Notes: generated by a model from the sequence alone, not told the origin. Shown: positions 25,208 through 35,096, counted from the stretch's first letter. The stretch: DNA of 53,149 nucleotides from Acidobacteriota bacterium (GCA_025354525.1 JANXMS010000191.1:1-53149), one strand, 5' to 3'. Numbers and translations: made by a program.

Positions 25208-26656
25208 CTAGGAGAGAATCTTCTTGTGCACGACTCCGGCAATGTCGGTCAGCCGGAAATCCCGGCCGCTGTATCGATACGTCAGCTTTTCATGGTCCAT
25301 GCCCAATAGATGCATCACGGTCGCATGGAAGTCATGAATATGCATCCGATCTTCCGCCGCGTGGTAACCAATCTCATCGGTCGAACCGTAAACAAATCCC
25401 GGCTTCACGCCCGCGCCAGCCATCCAAATCGTATAGCCGTAGGGGTTGTGATCGCGCCCGTTGCCGCCTTGTGAAATCGGCGTCCGGCCGAACTCGCCAG
25501 CCCAGATCACGAGCGTGTCGTCGAACATCCCGCGCGCCTTCAGATCCTTCAGCAAGCCCGCGATCGGCTTATCGACTTCGTAGGCGTTCTCCGTGTGTTT
25601 ATTGAACAAATCGGAGTGCTGGTCCCATTTGTAGCTGTGCGTCGCCTGCACGAAACGGACGTTTTTTTCACTCAACCGCCGGGCCAGCAAACACTGCCAA
25701 CCGAAGTCGGCCGTCTTCGGATCGTCCATACCGTACAGCTTCTTGGTCGCCTCGCTTTCTTTCTCAACGGCGAAGATTTCCGGGGCCTGCGTCTGCATCC
25801 GAAAGGCGAGTTCGAAGGCCTGAATCCGCGCTTCCATGTTCGGGTCGTGCTGGCGCATCTCGGCATGGCGACGGTTCACGTTCTGGATCATATCCAGCTC
25901 GTAGCGCTGCTGCTCCGGCGTCAGCCCTTTGTTGACGAGGTACTGAATGGGCTCATTCTTGATCTCGTCCACCTTCATGCCGGAGTGGCCGATGGGCGTG
26001 CCTTGAAACGCTCCCGGCAGAAACGCCGCGCCGAAGTTCTTCGCCCCTCCGTGAGACAGCGTCGGCTTGATCGTGATGTAGCCGGGCAGGTCCTGATTCT
26101 CCGTCCCGAGGCCATAGACCGTCCAAGCTCCCATGCTCGGCCGCACGAAGGTCGAACTGCCCGTGAAAGATTGCAAGAGGGCCGCGCCGTGGTCGACGCC
26201 CTCGCCCACGAGCGACTTCACGATGCAGAGGTCATCGACGCAGGTCCGAATATGCGGGAACAGATCACTCACCGGAATTCCGCTCTTGCCGCCGGGACGA
26301 AACTCCCACGGCGACTTCATCAGCGGACCTGGCGCCTCATCGGCAAACGCCAAAGGGCGCTTGATCGGCAGCGGCTTGCCGTGGTCGCGCACCAGCCGTT
26401 CCTTAAAATCGAACGTGTCGATGCTCGACGGCCCGCCGTGCATGAACAGGAAGATCACCTTCTTCGCTCGCGGCGCAAAATGGGGCTTCCGCGGCAGGAG
26501 CGGGTTCGATTCGGCGGTCGCTGCTTCGGCCATCATCTGCAGGAAGCCGAGGTACCCGATGCCGCCACCGGCGGCGCGCAGAGCAGCGCGACGCGACAGC
26601 GGCTTCACGCGCCGAGCAAAGAGCTCTTGAATCGGATCTTTCTTCACTTGGTCCAT
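25208..26656 (-). CDS. DUF1501 secreted protein with Tat signal
   Basis: A 482-residue DUF1501 protein, related to the alkaline phosphatase/sulfatase fold. A twin-arginine leader is present near residue 22 (SRRAALRAAGGG). Landmark segments are FLFMHGGPSSIDTFDFK, VWAGEFGRTP and GRDHNPYGYTIWMAGAGVK, all typical of the family. It is encoded directly after the large DUF1549/DUF1553 gene, the pairing usual in planctomycetes and acidobacteria, where the two are co-transcribed. Their joint function, perhaps polysaccharide breakdown at the cell surface, is not established. Confidence 0.92.
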   Translation of the reverse strand: MDQVKKDPIQELFARRVKPLSRRAALRAAGGGIGYLGFLQMMAEAATAESNPLLPRKPHFAPRAKKVIFLFMHGGPSSIDTFDFKERLVRDHGKPLPIKRPLAFADEAPGPLMKSPWEFRPGGKSGIPVSDLFPHIRTCVDDLCIVKSLVGEGVDHGAALLQSFTGSSTFVRPSMGAWTVYGLGTENQDLPGYITIKPTLSHGGAKNFGAAFLPGAFQGTPIGHSGMKVDEIKNEPIQYLVNKGLTPEQQRYELDMIQNVNRRHAEMRQHDPNMEARIQAFELAFRMQTQAPEIFAVEKESEATKKLYGMDDPKTADFGWQCLLARRLSEKNVRFVQATHSYKWDQHSDLFNKHTENAYEVDKPIAGLLKDLKARGMFDDTLVIWAGEFGRTPISQGGNGRDHNPYGYTIWMAGAGVKPGFVYGSTDEIGYHAAEDRMHIHDFHATVMHLLGMDHEKLTYRYSGRDFRLTDIAGVVHKKILS

Positions 26657-26666
26657 AGCTCTACCC

Positions 26667-29486
26667 TCAATCGACGTACATGAATTCGTTCGAAGCGATC
26701 AGCACCCGGCACGCGCTCTGCCAGGCATCCGCCTCCGTCATTTTGCCCGCGAACTTTTTCTGGAAGCTGTCCACGTAACTCAGAATCCCATCGGCCTCGG
26801 CCGCCGTTGCGTCCCGATTCAGGATTCGCGAAATCGCCCAGTTGACGCGTTCGCGTCCGGTCGGCCGATCCTTAACCAAACTCTCGGCCACGGCCTGAGC
26901 TTGGTCGGCGACGAACTTGCTGTTCATCATGAACAGGGCCTGCGGCGCGACGTTGGTGCTGATACGTTTGCCCTGCGGCGTGGTCGCATCGCCAAAATCG
27001 AACAAGTTCAACAGGGCCGGCAGATTCGCCCGGCGAAGCGGCAGGTAGACCATGCGACGCGTCTGCGTCTCGGGGTTTATGCTGAGGCGATCGTTCGAGT
27101 TTTCGCCATCGGTGCCGAAGCCGCTCTGCAACGTGCCGCCCATTTTGGTGTCGAGTTTGCCCGAGATGCCCAGCAGCGCGTCGCGCATCTCTTCCACCTG
27201 GAGGCGACGCCGCAGGGCGCGGGAGAACAGCCGGTTTTCCGGATCCGCTTTCGCCTGCTCCTCGGTCGTCGTGCTGGCCATCTGATAGGCGCTCGTCAGC
27301 ATCAGCTTGCGGTGCATCGCCTTCACGCTCCAACCGGATTTTACAAATTCGGTCGAGAGGTAATCGAGCAGTTCCGGATGGGTCGGCCGCTCGCCCATCT
27401 TGCCGAAGTTATCGGGCGTCCGGACAATGCCTTCGCCGAAGTGCCACTGCCAGATCCGGTTGACCATCACACGGGCCGAGAGGGGGTTGTCCGGGCTAGC
27501 GAGCCATTCGGCCAACTCTAGCCGACCACTGCCCTTCTGAACGCTAGGCTGGGCACCGTCCGCCATTACGACGGGAAACGACTTTGGTGCCGCCTCGCCG
27601 AGGGAACCGTAGTCGCCGCGCAAAAAGACCTTCTGCTGTACAACCTCGCCTTCTTGCACCGCGCAAGCCATTTCGGGTTCGGGCGGCAAGCCTTCCTTGA
27701 GTTTGGCTTGCTCCGCCTTGAGGGCCGCCATCTCCGCCTTGGCGGCGACGCTCGCTTCGCGGTTGACCATTGCATCGGATACGCCCATGGGCCCCGAGTT
27801 TTCGAAAATCTCGCCGAAGAACCGATCCTTCTCATTGATCAGTTTCGGCTTCTCGGAAAGCATATTCTTCTCGTCGATTTGACGGCGCTGGGGCTTTCGA
27901 TAGCCTTCGAGCTTCTTGTGCCAAGCGGCCAGGCTCGCGGCGGACGTCGTCGCGAATCCTTGGGCGATGGCTTCGGCCGCGGCGTCATCGGCCGCTTTGT
28001 CCCAGTCGGCGAACCAAGGCCGGGGCACTTCTTTAGCGGCGAAATACTTGACCCAACGCCCGAGCATTTTCTCGTCCAGTTTGCGGGCGGCGGCAACTTC
28101 GGCCACCTTTGCCTTCTTCCGTTCGACCTCGCGGGCGGCCGTCATAAAGGCGGGGATTTGAGGGACCAACGTCTCCTGGAGACGACGGCGCTGCTGTTCC
28201 ATCGCGATCTCGAGGTCGATCTTTTTATGCTCGACGAGCGCTTGGCCGGCCTCGTATTTTCCGAACTCTTCCCTGGCGACTAGCGGCGTGAACAGGAGCT
28301 TTGAAACGTGGCTTCGGTCGTCTTTGAAGTTCTTGGTCGAGGCGAACATGCCGACCATTCCGTAGTAGTCTTTGGCGTAGAGCGGATCGAACTTGTGGTC
28401 GTGGCAACGGGCGCAGGCGAGCGTTACGCCGAGGAACGTTTTCGACACGACGTCGACCTGCTCGTCGTAGATGTCGTAGAGCATTTTCTCTTTATCCTGC
28501 TGGGCGACGGCTTTCGCGCCGAGGGCCAGAAACCCGGTGGCGATGATGCCTTCGCGGTTCAGGCCGGGCTTGCCGTCGCGAGCGGGGAGGAGGTCGCCGG
28601 CGATCTGTTCCTTGACGAATTGGTGATACGGCAGATCCGTATTGAAGGCGTTGATGACGTAGTCGCGGTACTTATAGGCGTAGGGGTAGCGATGGTCTTC
28701 GTCGTTGCCGGTCGAGTCGGCGAACCGGGCGACGTCGAGCCAATTGCGGCCCCATTTTTCGCCGTACCGGGGAGAGGCGAGCAGGCGCTCCACCACCGTG
28801 TCAAAGGCCATTGGGGAACGGTCTGCGAGGAATTCCTTCATCTCGGATTCGGTCGGGGCGAGGCCCGTCAGGTCAAAAGTGGCTCGCCGGAGAAGGGTCA
28901 GGCGGTCGGCGGCCGGAGCGGGCCGCACCCCTTTCTCTTCAAGCTTGGCGAGAAGAAATGCATCGACGGGCGACTTGCCCCATGCCTTGTTCTTCACGGC
29001 CGGCACTGGCTGCGGCTTCACCTTTTGGAAGGCCCAGTACTGCCGGTCGTCGTCGCTGAGTTTGTTGCCGTGTTTGCGAGTTCCGCTGGTCGAGGTGGCG
29101 ACGACACCGGCCTTGGCGTCATAGCCCGGCCACGGCGCGCCCATGGTTATCCACTCGCGTAGCGCCGCCACTTCCTGGTCCTTCAACTTGCCCATCGGAG
29201 GCATCTTCAGCTTGCCTTCGTAGCTTGTGACGTGCAGGAGCAAGCTCTGGTCTGGACTCTCGACGTTGACGAGCGAACCGCTGCCGCCGCCGGCCATGAA
29301 GGCTGCTGCGCTTGACATGTCGAGGCCCGAGGTTTTGACCTTGGCGTTGTGGCACATCTGGCATTTCTGAGCCAGGACAGGGCGAACGTTCTTTTCGAAG
29401 AACTCGGTTTGGTCGGCCTTCGGGACTTGGGAGAAGGCTAAAGAGCCGAGGGTTGCGGACAGCAACAGAATGCGGGTAGCGATCAT
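26667..29486 (-). CDS. DUF1549/DUF1553 protein with N-terminal cytochrome c domain
   Basis: This 939-residue secreted protein has a signal peptide, a PSCyt1-type heme-binding motif CQMCH (about 43-47), the DUF1549 domain containing WLDVARFADSTGND and a second CARCHDHKFDP motif, a charged middle region, and DUF1553 near the C-terminus (NPLSARVMVNRIWQWHFGEGIV, RLQVEEMRDALLG, PQALFMMNS). It forms a typical pair with the DUF1501 gene ten bases downstream. Heme binding suggests an electron-transfer step outside the cytoplasm. The substrate is unknown. Confidence 0.92.
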   Translation of the reverse strand: MIATRILLLSATLGSLAFSQVPKADQTEFFEKNVRPVLAQKCQMCHNAKVKTSGLDMSSAAAFMAGGGSGSLVNVESPDQSLLLHVTSYEGKLKMPPMGKLKDQEVAALREWITMGAPWPGYDAKAGVVATSTSGTRKHGNKLSDDDRQYWAFQKVKPQPVPAVKNKAWGKSPVDAFLLAKLEEKGVRPAPAADRLTLLRRATFDLTGLAPTESEMKEFLADRSPMAFDTVVERLLASPRYGEKWGRNWLDVARFADSTGNDEDHRYPYAYKYRDYVINAFNTDLPYHQFVKEQIAGDLLPARDGKPGLNREGIIATGFLALGAKAVAQQDKEKMLYDIYDEQVDVVSKTFLGVTLACARCHDHKFDPLYAKDYYGMVGMFASTKNFKDDRSHVSKLLFTPLVAREEFGKYEAGQALVEHKKIDLEIAMEQQRRRLQETLVPQIPAFMTAAREVERKKAKVAEVAAARKLDEKMLGRWVKYFAAKEVPRPWFADWDKAADDAAAEAIAQGFATTSAASLAAWHKKLEGYRKPQRRQIDEKNMLSEKPKLINEKDRFFGEIFENSGPMGVSDAMVNREASVAAKAEMAALKAEQAKLKEGLPPEPEMACAVQEGEVVQQKVFLRGDYGSLGEAAPKSFPVVMADGAQPSVQKGSGRLELAEWLASPDNPLSARVMVNRIWQWHFGEGIVRTPDNFGKMGERPTHPELLDYLSTEFVKSGWSVKAMHRKLMLTSAYQMASTTTEEQAKADPENRLFSRALRRRLQVEEMRDALLGISGKLDTKMGGTLQSGFGTDGENSNDRLSINPETQTRRMVYLPLRRANLPALLNLFDFGDATTPQGKRISTNVAPQALFMMNSKFVADQAQAVAESLVKDRPTGRERVNWAISRILNRDATAAEADGILSYVDSFQKKFAGKMTEADAWQSACRVLIASNEFMYVD

Positions 29487-29562
29487 GAAGTCAGCTCACC
29501 TTCCAGTATCATTAAGGTATCTGAATTATGGGCCCAAGTCAAATTGCTGGGCTCGGGGTAGG

Positions 29563-30036
29563 GTGCTCACTACGGACCACGAAAAATTCATGCGGCTTGC
29601 GCTGGAGCAGGCCCGGTTGGCTGAGGCGGCGGGTGAGGTGCCGGTCGGTGCCGTTGTGGTCGAGGACGGCGTTGTGCTGGCGGCGGCTCACAACTGCCCG
29701 ATGGGCCGACACGACCCGACGGCGCATGCCGAGATACTGGCGCTCCGAGCCGCAGGCGAACAAAAGGCGAATTACCGCTTGGCGGGGGCTACTCTTTACG
29801 TGACGTTGGAACCCTGCGTGATGTGCGCTGGAGCGATCGTTCATGCGCGCATCAGCACTCTGGTTTTTGGGGCCCGCGACCTCCGTTTTGGTGGGGTCCG
29901 AAGCAAGTTTGCCCTCGCCGACAGTGACCTGTTGAACCACCAGGTCACTGTCGTCGAGGGCGTTCTGGGCGACTCCTGCACGGCGCTGCTCCAGAATTTC
30001 TTTGCGGGTCGGCGTTACCCGATCAGGCAGCTTTAG
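29563..30036 (+). CDS. tadA: tRNA-specific adenosine deaminase
   Basis: A 157-residue zinc deaminase. Zinc and catalytic residues are in TAHAEILALR and PCVMCAGAIVHARI; the VPVGAVVV strand precedes them. TadA converts A34 to inosine in tRNA-Arg(ACG). I take the GTG at 29563 as start because the N-terminal helix DHEKFMRLALEQARLA, conserved in TadA, needs it; the ATG at 29590 would cut that helix. The gene is convergent with the 30023 gene and overlaps it by 14 bases. Confidence 0.9.
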   Translation: MLTTDHEKFMRLALEQARLAEAAGEVPVGAVVVEDGVVLAAAHNCPMGRHDPTAHAEILALRAAGEQKANYRLAGATLYVTLEPCVMCAGAIVHARISTLVFGARDLRFGGVRSKFALADSDLLNHQVTVVEGVLGDSCTALLQNFFAGRRYPIRQL

Positions 30037-30607
30037 CCAAAGGAACCAGGGTCGAGAGCGATTGGTGGGTCCGCTCCATCTGGACAACCTTTGTTAAACG
30101 CATCTCGTTAATGTCTTCGGGCTTGGAGCCCTGGAAATATTCGTCTAGGGGAAAGAGGGCGAACGGCTCCAGCTCTCGGAAGACGCGGCCGAGGCTGGAT
30201 TCAATCCTATAGATATGGTGGAAGAAGACACCCTTATCCATCTTTAGTTTGGCGCAACACAGATTGTTGTCCGCTCCTAAGACGAAGTGGTAGCGAAAGA
30301 TTTTGTATTCCTCTTCCGTCAGAGTCCGTTTGCTCACGAGCAAAAAATCGGCGATGTATTCTTCATCCTTTCTGCCCCAACTGCTCCGCCGTCCGGCCCC
30401 GCCGGAGTGTTCGAGTCTGACATTGGTCAAGCTTTTTGCTTTTGAGGCGCATTCCCGAAAGCGCCGATAGCAGGCGCGAAAAATCGAGCGCATCACACAT
30501 GAACAGGGTGACGTGCCACCGCGGCGGCCTATGCGCAGCCCTAGCCCATGACACTGGGTGCACTGTGAGGCGGCAAGCGCGATTGTTTCTGAACGAGTCC
30601 ATTCCAT
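30023..30607 (-). CDS. Hypothetical protein with a CxxC...CxC cluster
   Basis: A 194-residue protein. The N-terminus has Cys16 and Cys19 (CTQCHGLG) and Cys35 and Cys37 (CSC), a zinc-knuckle pattern like DnaJ-type CxxCxGxG. The middle and C-terminal parts are helical (TLTEEEYKIFRYHFVLGAD, then MDKGVFFHHIYRIESSLGRVFRELEP), resembling a phage-like or sigma-like recognition region. Similar proteins of unknown function occur in acidobacterial genomes. I cannot name the family with certainty. It lies divergently from the XRE/S24-like regulator. Confidence 0.6.
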   Translation of the reverse strand: MEWTRSETIALAASQCTQCHGLGLRIGRRGGTSPCSCVMRSIFRACYRRFRECASKAKSLTNVRLEHSGGAGRRSSWGRKDEEYIADFLLVSKRTLTEEEYKIFRYHFVLGADNNLCCAKLKMDKGVFFHHIYRIESSLGRVFRELEPFALFPLDEYFQGSKPEDINEMRLTKVVQMERTHQSLSTLVPLAKAA

Positions 30608-30780
30608 TTTTGTACGATCTCCCGAAGGCAGCCTCCCGGTGTATCCCAGAAGTGCTCCTTGCTTCCAATTCCATTCTCAGAGTACGACCGCCTTCGATTC
30701 CGTCAACAAATTGTGATTCTATCCGAGAGAATTTCTTTTCCGAGGGCCCCCCCCCGCTGGGCGTGATTGTTTTCATCAGT

Positions 30781-30797
30781 TTGCGGCTATTCCGCAA
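30781..30797. promoter_or_regulatory. Inverted repeat in the 30607-30878 divergent gap
   Basis: TTGCGG (30781-30786) and CCGCAA (30792-30797) are perfect inverted arms around CTATT. The site lies in the AT-rich spacer before the XRE/S24-like gene and could be its operator. Nothing else supports this. Confidence 0.25.
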
Positions 30798-30877
30798 AGA
30801 AATACCCGCACGAATTATTGCCGTAATATGTTAGAATAATAAAAAATTGAAGGACCTATTTCTCGGGGGAATCGCCT

Positions 30878-31594
30878 GTGGTGAAGTTTTTATCTTTCGC
30901 TGCGCTTCAGGAACGTCTGGTTGAAATCCTGCGGAGCAAGGTTAGAAACGGCGAAACCACCGAGCGGGGGTTAGCCAAACTTACCGGTGTGTCGCAACCG
31001 CATATGGATAATGTATTGAAGGGGCAGCGACTTCTGTCCGGAGAGTTGGCGGATCTAATATTGCAGACGTTGCATTTGTCCGCTCTCGACTTGATGGAGC
31101 GCGAGGAGATGGTGGCTTTTCTGAATCGAAGCGCCAATTTGGAGGCCCGGGCGGTACCGATTCCGGTTCTGGAGGGTCTGCTGGGCCCTGGTCTGCCGTT
31201 GCCTCGTCAGGTTCCTTCGCCGATGATACACACGGTGCCGCACCACCAGGCGGCGGCTGCGACGCAGCCGGTGGTGGTCCAACTGGCGAAAGATCCGGAG
31301 ATGTGTTCGGTGTTCGAGGCGGGCGACTATATTTTGCTTGACCAATCCGAGACGCTGCGGACGTGTTTGCAGCCGCTCAACTATTACGTCGTGAATACGC
31401 CGACCGGAGCCTTGGTGCGGGCGATTCGGCGGGAAGCGAACCAACTGGTCCTATTGCCGAACGCGAGTCATGAGGGGCCGCTGGACGGATTGCCCCGGCT
31501 ATCGATCGAGAACTCGGATCTGCTGCGTTTGGTGCTGGGGCGGGTGGTTTGGCTTACGCGGAGACGCCGGTGGGACGACATCGCGTTTGCTTGA
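30878..31594 (+). CDS. XRE-type HTH regulator with LexA/S24-like C-terminal region
   Basis: A 238-residue protein starting at one of two adjacent GTG codons after GGGGGA. Residues about 25-70 form an XRE-like HTH (ERGLAKLTGVSQPHMDNVLKGQR). Residues about 140-238 resemble the S24/LexA-type domain (MCSVFEAGDYILLDQSE...YYVVNTPTGALVRAIRREANQLVLLPNA), although the Ser-Lys dyad is not evident. This makes a non-cleaving transcription regulator likely. The last about 40 codons are copied four more times downstream in a tandem array with 141-bp period. Confidence 0.7.
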   Translation: MVKFLSFAALQERLVEILRSKVRNGETTERGLAKLTGVSQPHMDNVLKGQRLLSGELADLILQTLHLSALDLMEREEMVAFLNRSANLEARAVPIPVLEGLLGPGLPLPRQVPSPMIHTVPHHQAAAATQPVVVQLAKDPEMCSVFEAGDYILLDQSETLRTCLQPLNYYVVNTPTGALVRAIRREANQLVLLPNASHEGPLDGLPRLSIENSDLLRLVLGRVVWLTRRRRWDDIAFA

Positions 31595-31596
31595 TC

Positions 31597-32183
31597 AATC
31601 CGAGACGCCGCGGACGTGAGCCTTGGTGCGGGCGATTCGGCGGGAAGCGGGCCGCTGGACGGATTGCCCCGGCTATTGATCGAAAACTCGGATCTGATGC
31701 GTTTGGTGCTGGGGCGGGTGGTGTGGCTTACGCGGAGACGCCGGTGGGACGACGCCGCGTTTGTTTGTGCGGGCGATTCGGAGGGAAGCGGGCCGCTGGA
31801 CGGATCGCCTTGTGGCTATCGATCAAAAACTCGGATCTGTTGCGTTTGGTGCTGGGGAGGGTGGTTTGGCGTAAGCGGAGACCCCGGTGGGACGACGTCG
31901 CGTTTGTTTGTGCGGGCGATTCGGCGGGAAGCGGGCCGCTGGACGGATCGCCTTGGCGATTGATCAAAAACTCGGATCTGCTGCGTTTGGTGCAGGGGCG
32001 GGTGGTTTGGCTTACGCGGAGACCCCGGTGGGACGACGTCGCGTTTGCCTGTGCGGGCGATTCGGCGGGAAGCGGGCCGCTGGACGGATCGCCTTGGCTA
32101 TTGATCGAAAACTCGGATTTGCTGCGTTTGGTGCTGAGGCGGGTGGTTTGGCTTACGCGGAGACGGCGGTGGGACGACGTCGT
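31597..32183 (+). repeat. Tandem copies of the 3' end of the XRE/S24-like gene (141 bp)
   Basis: Past the stop, the landmark GCGGGCGATTCGG recurs at 31628, 31769, 31912 and 32053 (spacings 141, 143, 141). Each unit repeats the coding for GPLDGLPRL...ENSDLLRLVLGRVVWLTRRRRWDD. The first begins with a shortened copy of an earlier gene segment (QSETLRTC...ALVRAIRREA). The array ends next to the stop of the convergent glycosyltransferase gene at 32186. Confidence 0.9.
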
Positions 32184-32185
32184 GG

Positions 32186-33310
32186 CTACTTTTTGAGGAC
32201 TTCGCGGTAGGTGTCGAGGACTTGTTGGGCGGTGTCGTACCAACTGAAACGGCGGACCTGTTCAAAGCCTCGCTCGACCAGCGCACAGCGAAGCTCTTGG
32301 TTGAGAAGCACTTCCTTAATGCCGCGGGCGATATCGAAGACGTTTTCCGGTTTGACGATCATGGCCGCGTCGCCGACGACCTCGGGCAAAGAGCTGACGC
32401 CGCTGGTGACGACTGGCGTCCCGGAGGCCATCGCTTCGAGCGGCGGCAGTCCGAACCCTTCATAAAGAGACGGGAACACGAAGGCCTCGGCCGAACGGTA
32501 AAAGGCCTGCAGCGCCTCCGCCGGGAGGAAACCGAGAAAACGAACCAGCTTTTCGGCTCGGCTTTGGAGGACGGCGCGGCGGATATTGGGATACTTCGAC
32601 ATCTCGTCGCCGATGATGACGAGACGGAGGTCTTTGTAGCGAGGATGGTTTTCGAGGTCGCCCCGCACAACTGCAAACGCTTCGATGATGCGAGCGACAT
32701 TCTTTTGGGGGCGGACGGAACCGGCGTAAAGGAGATAGGGGTAGTTGATTTGGTAGCGGTCGAGGGTGGCCTGGGCATCGGGTCCGGTGCCAAATTCGGG
32801 AAAGTCGCCATCAATGGCGTTGTAAATGCGGCGGACGCGGGCGGCGGGGATATTGAGAAGATTCTGTACGTCGCGGCGGGTGGATTCGCTGACGGCGATG
32901 ACGCGGTTGGCGCGGACGAGGCCGCGACGGAAGCGCATGCGGTGGAGGCGTTCGTGCGCCTCGTTGCCGAAACCGTAGACGAGGCTGGAGAGGTCGTGAA
33001 TGGTGACGATGTAGGGGCGCTGGAGAAACCAGGGGACTGTGTTCAGGGGGATATGAACCAGATCCGCTTTCACTTGGCGAAGGAACCAGGGGAAGGCGAC
33101 ATTGTCCCACCGCAGACGGTCCGATACGTCATAAGGGAGGGCTTTGAAATTGGCGGGCAAGTCGGCCAATTCCGGCACGTCCTCGGACCGCGCGATCAGC
33201 CGAAACTCAAACTCACAATCGATCTTCGCCATGGTGCGGACGAGATTTCGGATATAGGTTCCGTATCCGAAATCCCGCCAGTGGCGCACATCAATGGCGA
33301 TCAGGGGCAT
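32186..33310 (-). CDS. Glycosyltransferase, GT4 family
   Basis: This 374-residue GT-B enzyme starts at the ATG 33310, six bases past the glyA stop. The N-terminal Rossmann half has GTYIRNLV and VTIHDLSSLVYGF. The C-terminal half has the LLYAGSVRPQKNVARIIEAF donor-side strand and the E-x7-E motif in SLYEGFGLPPLEAMASGTPVV. GT4 enzymes transfer sugars from nucleotide donors with retention, here likely in surface polysaccharide or glycan synthesis. The acceptor cannot be told. It follows glyA on the same strand. Confidence 0.88.
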   Translation of the reverse strand: MPLIAIDVRHWRDFGYGTYIRNLVRTMAKIDCEFEFRLIARSEDVPELADLPANFKALPYDVSDRLRWDNVAFPWFLRQVKADLVHIPLNTVPWFLQRPYIVTIHDLSSLVYGFGNEAHERLHRMRFRRGLVRANRVIAVSESTRRDVQNLLNIPAARVRRIYNAIDGDFPEFGTGPDAQATLDRYQINYPYLLYAGSVRPQKNVARIIEAFAVVRGDLENHPRYKDLRLVIIGDEMSKYPNIRRAVLQSRAEKLVRFLGFLPAEALQAFYRSAEAFVFPSLYEGFGLPPLEAMASGTPVVTSGVSSLPEVVGDAAMIVKPENVFDIARGIKEVLLNQELRCALVERGFEQVRRFSWYDTAQQVLDTYREVLKK

Positions 33311-33315
33311 TCGAG

Positions 33316-34602
33316 CTAAGCCCGCGCCAGGATCCACTCGTACAGGGGATGCAGGTCGGTCAACTGGCCGACTTTGGCGCGAACGGCATGGATGGCTGGG
33401 GTGGATCCTTCGAGACCGTTCGCGGCGACAGCGTCGAGGACTTCGGTGATGAGGGAACCGACGGTGCGCATTTCCGCGGCCGTAAATCCGCGAGTGGTCA
33501 AGGCCGGGGAGCCGACTCGAATGCCGCTCGGGTTCATGGGAGGGTTGACGTCGAAGGGGATGCCATTTTTGTTGACGGTGATGAAGGCTTCATCGAGGGC
33601 CTTTTCGGCATCCTTGCCTTTCACGCCTTTGGCGAAGACATCAATGAGCGCGAGATGGGTATCGGTACCGCCGCTGACGACGCGGTATCCGCCGTCGGTG
33701 ATGGCACCAGCAAGGGCGTTCGCGTTGGCGAGCACTTGGCGCTGGTAGTCAGCGAAGGACGGTTTGAGCGCTTCGAGTAAGCAAGTGGCCTTGGCCGCGA
33801 TGACGTGGACGAGCGGGCCGCCTTGTTGGCCGGGGAAGACGCAACGGTCGACGGCAGCGGCGTGCTGGCTCCGACAGAGGATGAGGCCGCCGCGGGGTCC
33901 GCGCAGGGTTTTGTGGGTGGTGGTGGTGACGATATCGGCATGCGGCACCGGACTCGGATACAAGCCAGCGGCGACGAGCCCGGCAAAGTGGGCCATATCG
34001 ACGACGAAGAAGGCCCCGATGGAATCGGCGACCGCGCGGAATTTGGCGAAGTCGATGATGCGCGGATAGGCGCTGGCCCCGGCGATAATCATCTTCGGCT
34101 TGTGTTCTTCGGCTAGGCGGGCGAGTTGATCGTAGTCAATCAGCTCGTCTTCCTGTTTGACGCCGTAGCTGACGACTTTGTAGAGCTTGCCGGAGAAGTT
34201 GAGTTTGTGGCCGTGGGTCAAGTGGCCACCGTGGGCGAGATCCATGCCGAGAATCGTGTCGCCCGGATTGAGCAGCGCCATGTAGGCGGCGGCGTTGGCC
34301 TGGGAGCCGGAGTGGGGTTGGACGTTAACGTGATCGGCGTGGAAGAGTTCTTTGGCGCGATCACGGGCCAAATTCTCGACGACATCGGCATACTCGCAAC
34401 CGCCGTAGTAGCGTTTGCCGGGGTAGCCTTCGGCGTACTTATTGGTGAAAACGCTGCCTACTGCTTCAAGAATTGCTTCCGAGACGAAGTTTTCGCTGGC
34501 GATCAGTTCGAGACGGCTGTTTTGGCGCTCGGCTTCGTGCTGGATCGCTTGATAAACGACGGGATCGGCTTCGGCCAGGGACTGGTTCATTGCGTTACTC
34601 AT
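33316..34602 (-). CDS. glyA: Serine hydroxymethyltransferase
   Basis: A 428-residue PLP enzyme that interconverts serine and glycine with tetrahydrofolate. Hallmarks are [25 protein letters not shown], and the PLP lysine in [14 protein letters not shown], followed by FPGQQGGPL and the C-terminal [13 protein letters not shown]. The length is normal. It overlaps the rpiB stop by eight bases and is followed by the glycosyltransferase, so rpiB-glyA-glycosyltransferase probably form one transcript. Confidence 0.95.
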   Translation of the reverse strand: MSNAMNQSLAEADPVVYQAIQHEAERQNSRLELIASENFVSEAILEAVGSVFTNKYAEGYPGKRYYGGCEYADVVENLARDRAKELFHADHVNVQPHSGSQANAAAYMALLNPGDTILGMDLAHGGHLTHGHKLNFSGKLYKVVSYGVKQEDELIDYDQLARLAEEHKPKMIIAGASAYPRIIDFAKFRAVADSIGAFFVVDMAHFAGLVAAGLYPSPVPHADIVTTTTHKTLRGPRGGLILCRSQHAAAVDRCVFPGQQGGPLVHVIAAKATCLLEALKPSFADYQRQVLANANALAGAITDGGYRVVSGGTDTHLALIDVFAKGVKGKDAEKALDEAFITVNKNGIPFDVNPPMNPSGIRVGSPALTTRGFTAAEMRTVGSLITEVLDAVAANGLEGSTPAIHAVRAKVGQLTDLHPLYEWILARA

Positions 34603-35050
34603 TCCTTAATTCCGTTTGCTCCAATATCCTGATTTTTTCGAGGCGCCGGGCGTGGCGACCGCCTTCGAATGCGGTAGTCAGAAAGACGTCGACAAGGTCT
34701 TCGGCGAGGGCGGGGGCGGTGTAGTTAGCCCCGATGGTGAGCACGTTGGCGTCGTTATGACGGCGTACGAAGGACACTTCTTCTGGATTTGTGCCGAGGG
34801 CGGCGCGAATTCCTCTAATTTTGTTTGCCGCGATGGACATGCCGACGCCGCTTGCACAGACGAGGACGCCTTTTTCAAACGCGCCGTCGCGAACGGCGTG
34901 TCCGACGGCGGCGGCGTAGTCAGGATAATCGGTCGACTCGGTGGACGCCGTACCGAAATCCGTCACGTCGTGCCCTTCCGCACTAAGTTTGTCGCGAAGC
35001 TGTTCTTTGAGAACAAAACCCGCGTGGTCAGAGCCGATAGCAATCTTCAT
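34595..35050 (-). CDS. rpiB: Ribose-5-phosphate isomerase B
   Basis: A 151-residue RpiB/LacAB-family sugar isomerase: [16 protein letters not shown] at the N-terminus, [10 protein letters not shown], and [24 protein letters not shown] with the active-site Cys. It interconverts ribose 5-phosphate and ribulose 5-phosphate. First gene of the rpiB-glyA-glycosyltransferase set; divergent from proS, the 46-bp gap holding both promoters. Confidence 0.93.
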   Translation of the reverse strand: MKIAIGSDHAGFVLKEQLRDKLSAEGHDVTDFGTASTESTDYPDYAAAVGHAVRDGAFEKGVLVCASGVGMSIAANKIRGIRAALGTNPEEVSFVRRHNDANVLTIGANYTAPALAEDLVDVFLTTAFEGGRHARRLEKIRILEQTELRNE

Positions 35051-35096
35051 AACCGCTGAATTCTAAGTTTAGCATGCTAAAATCATATACTTCCCT

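Noticed and set aside
26901-27521. Plus-strand frames opposite the DUF1549/DUF1553 gene
   Set aside because: They are mirror frames of a clear minus-strand gene with conserved motifs.
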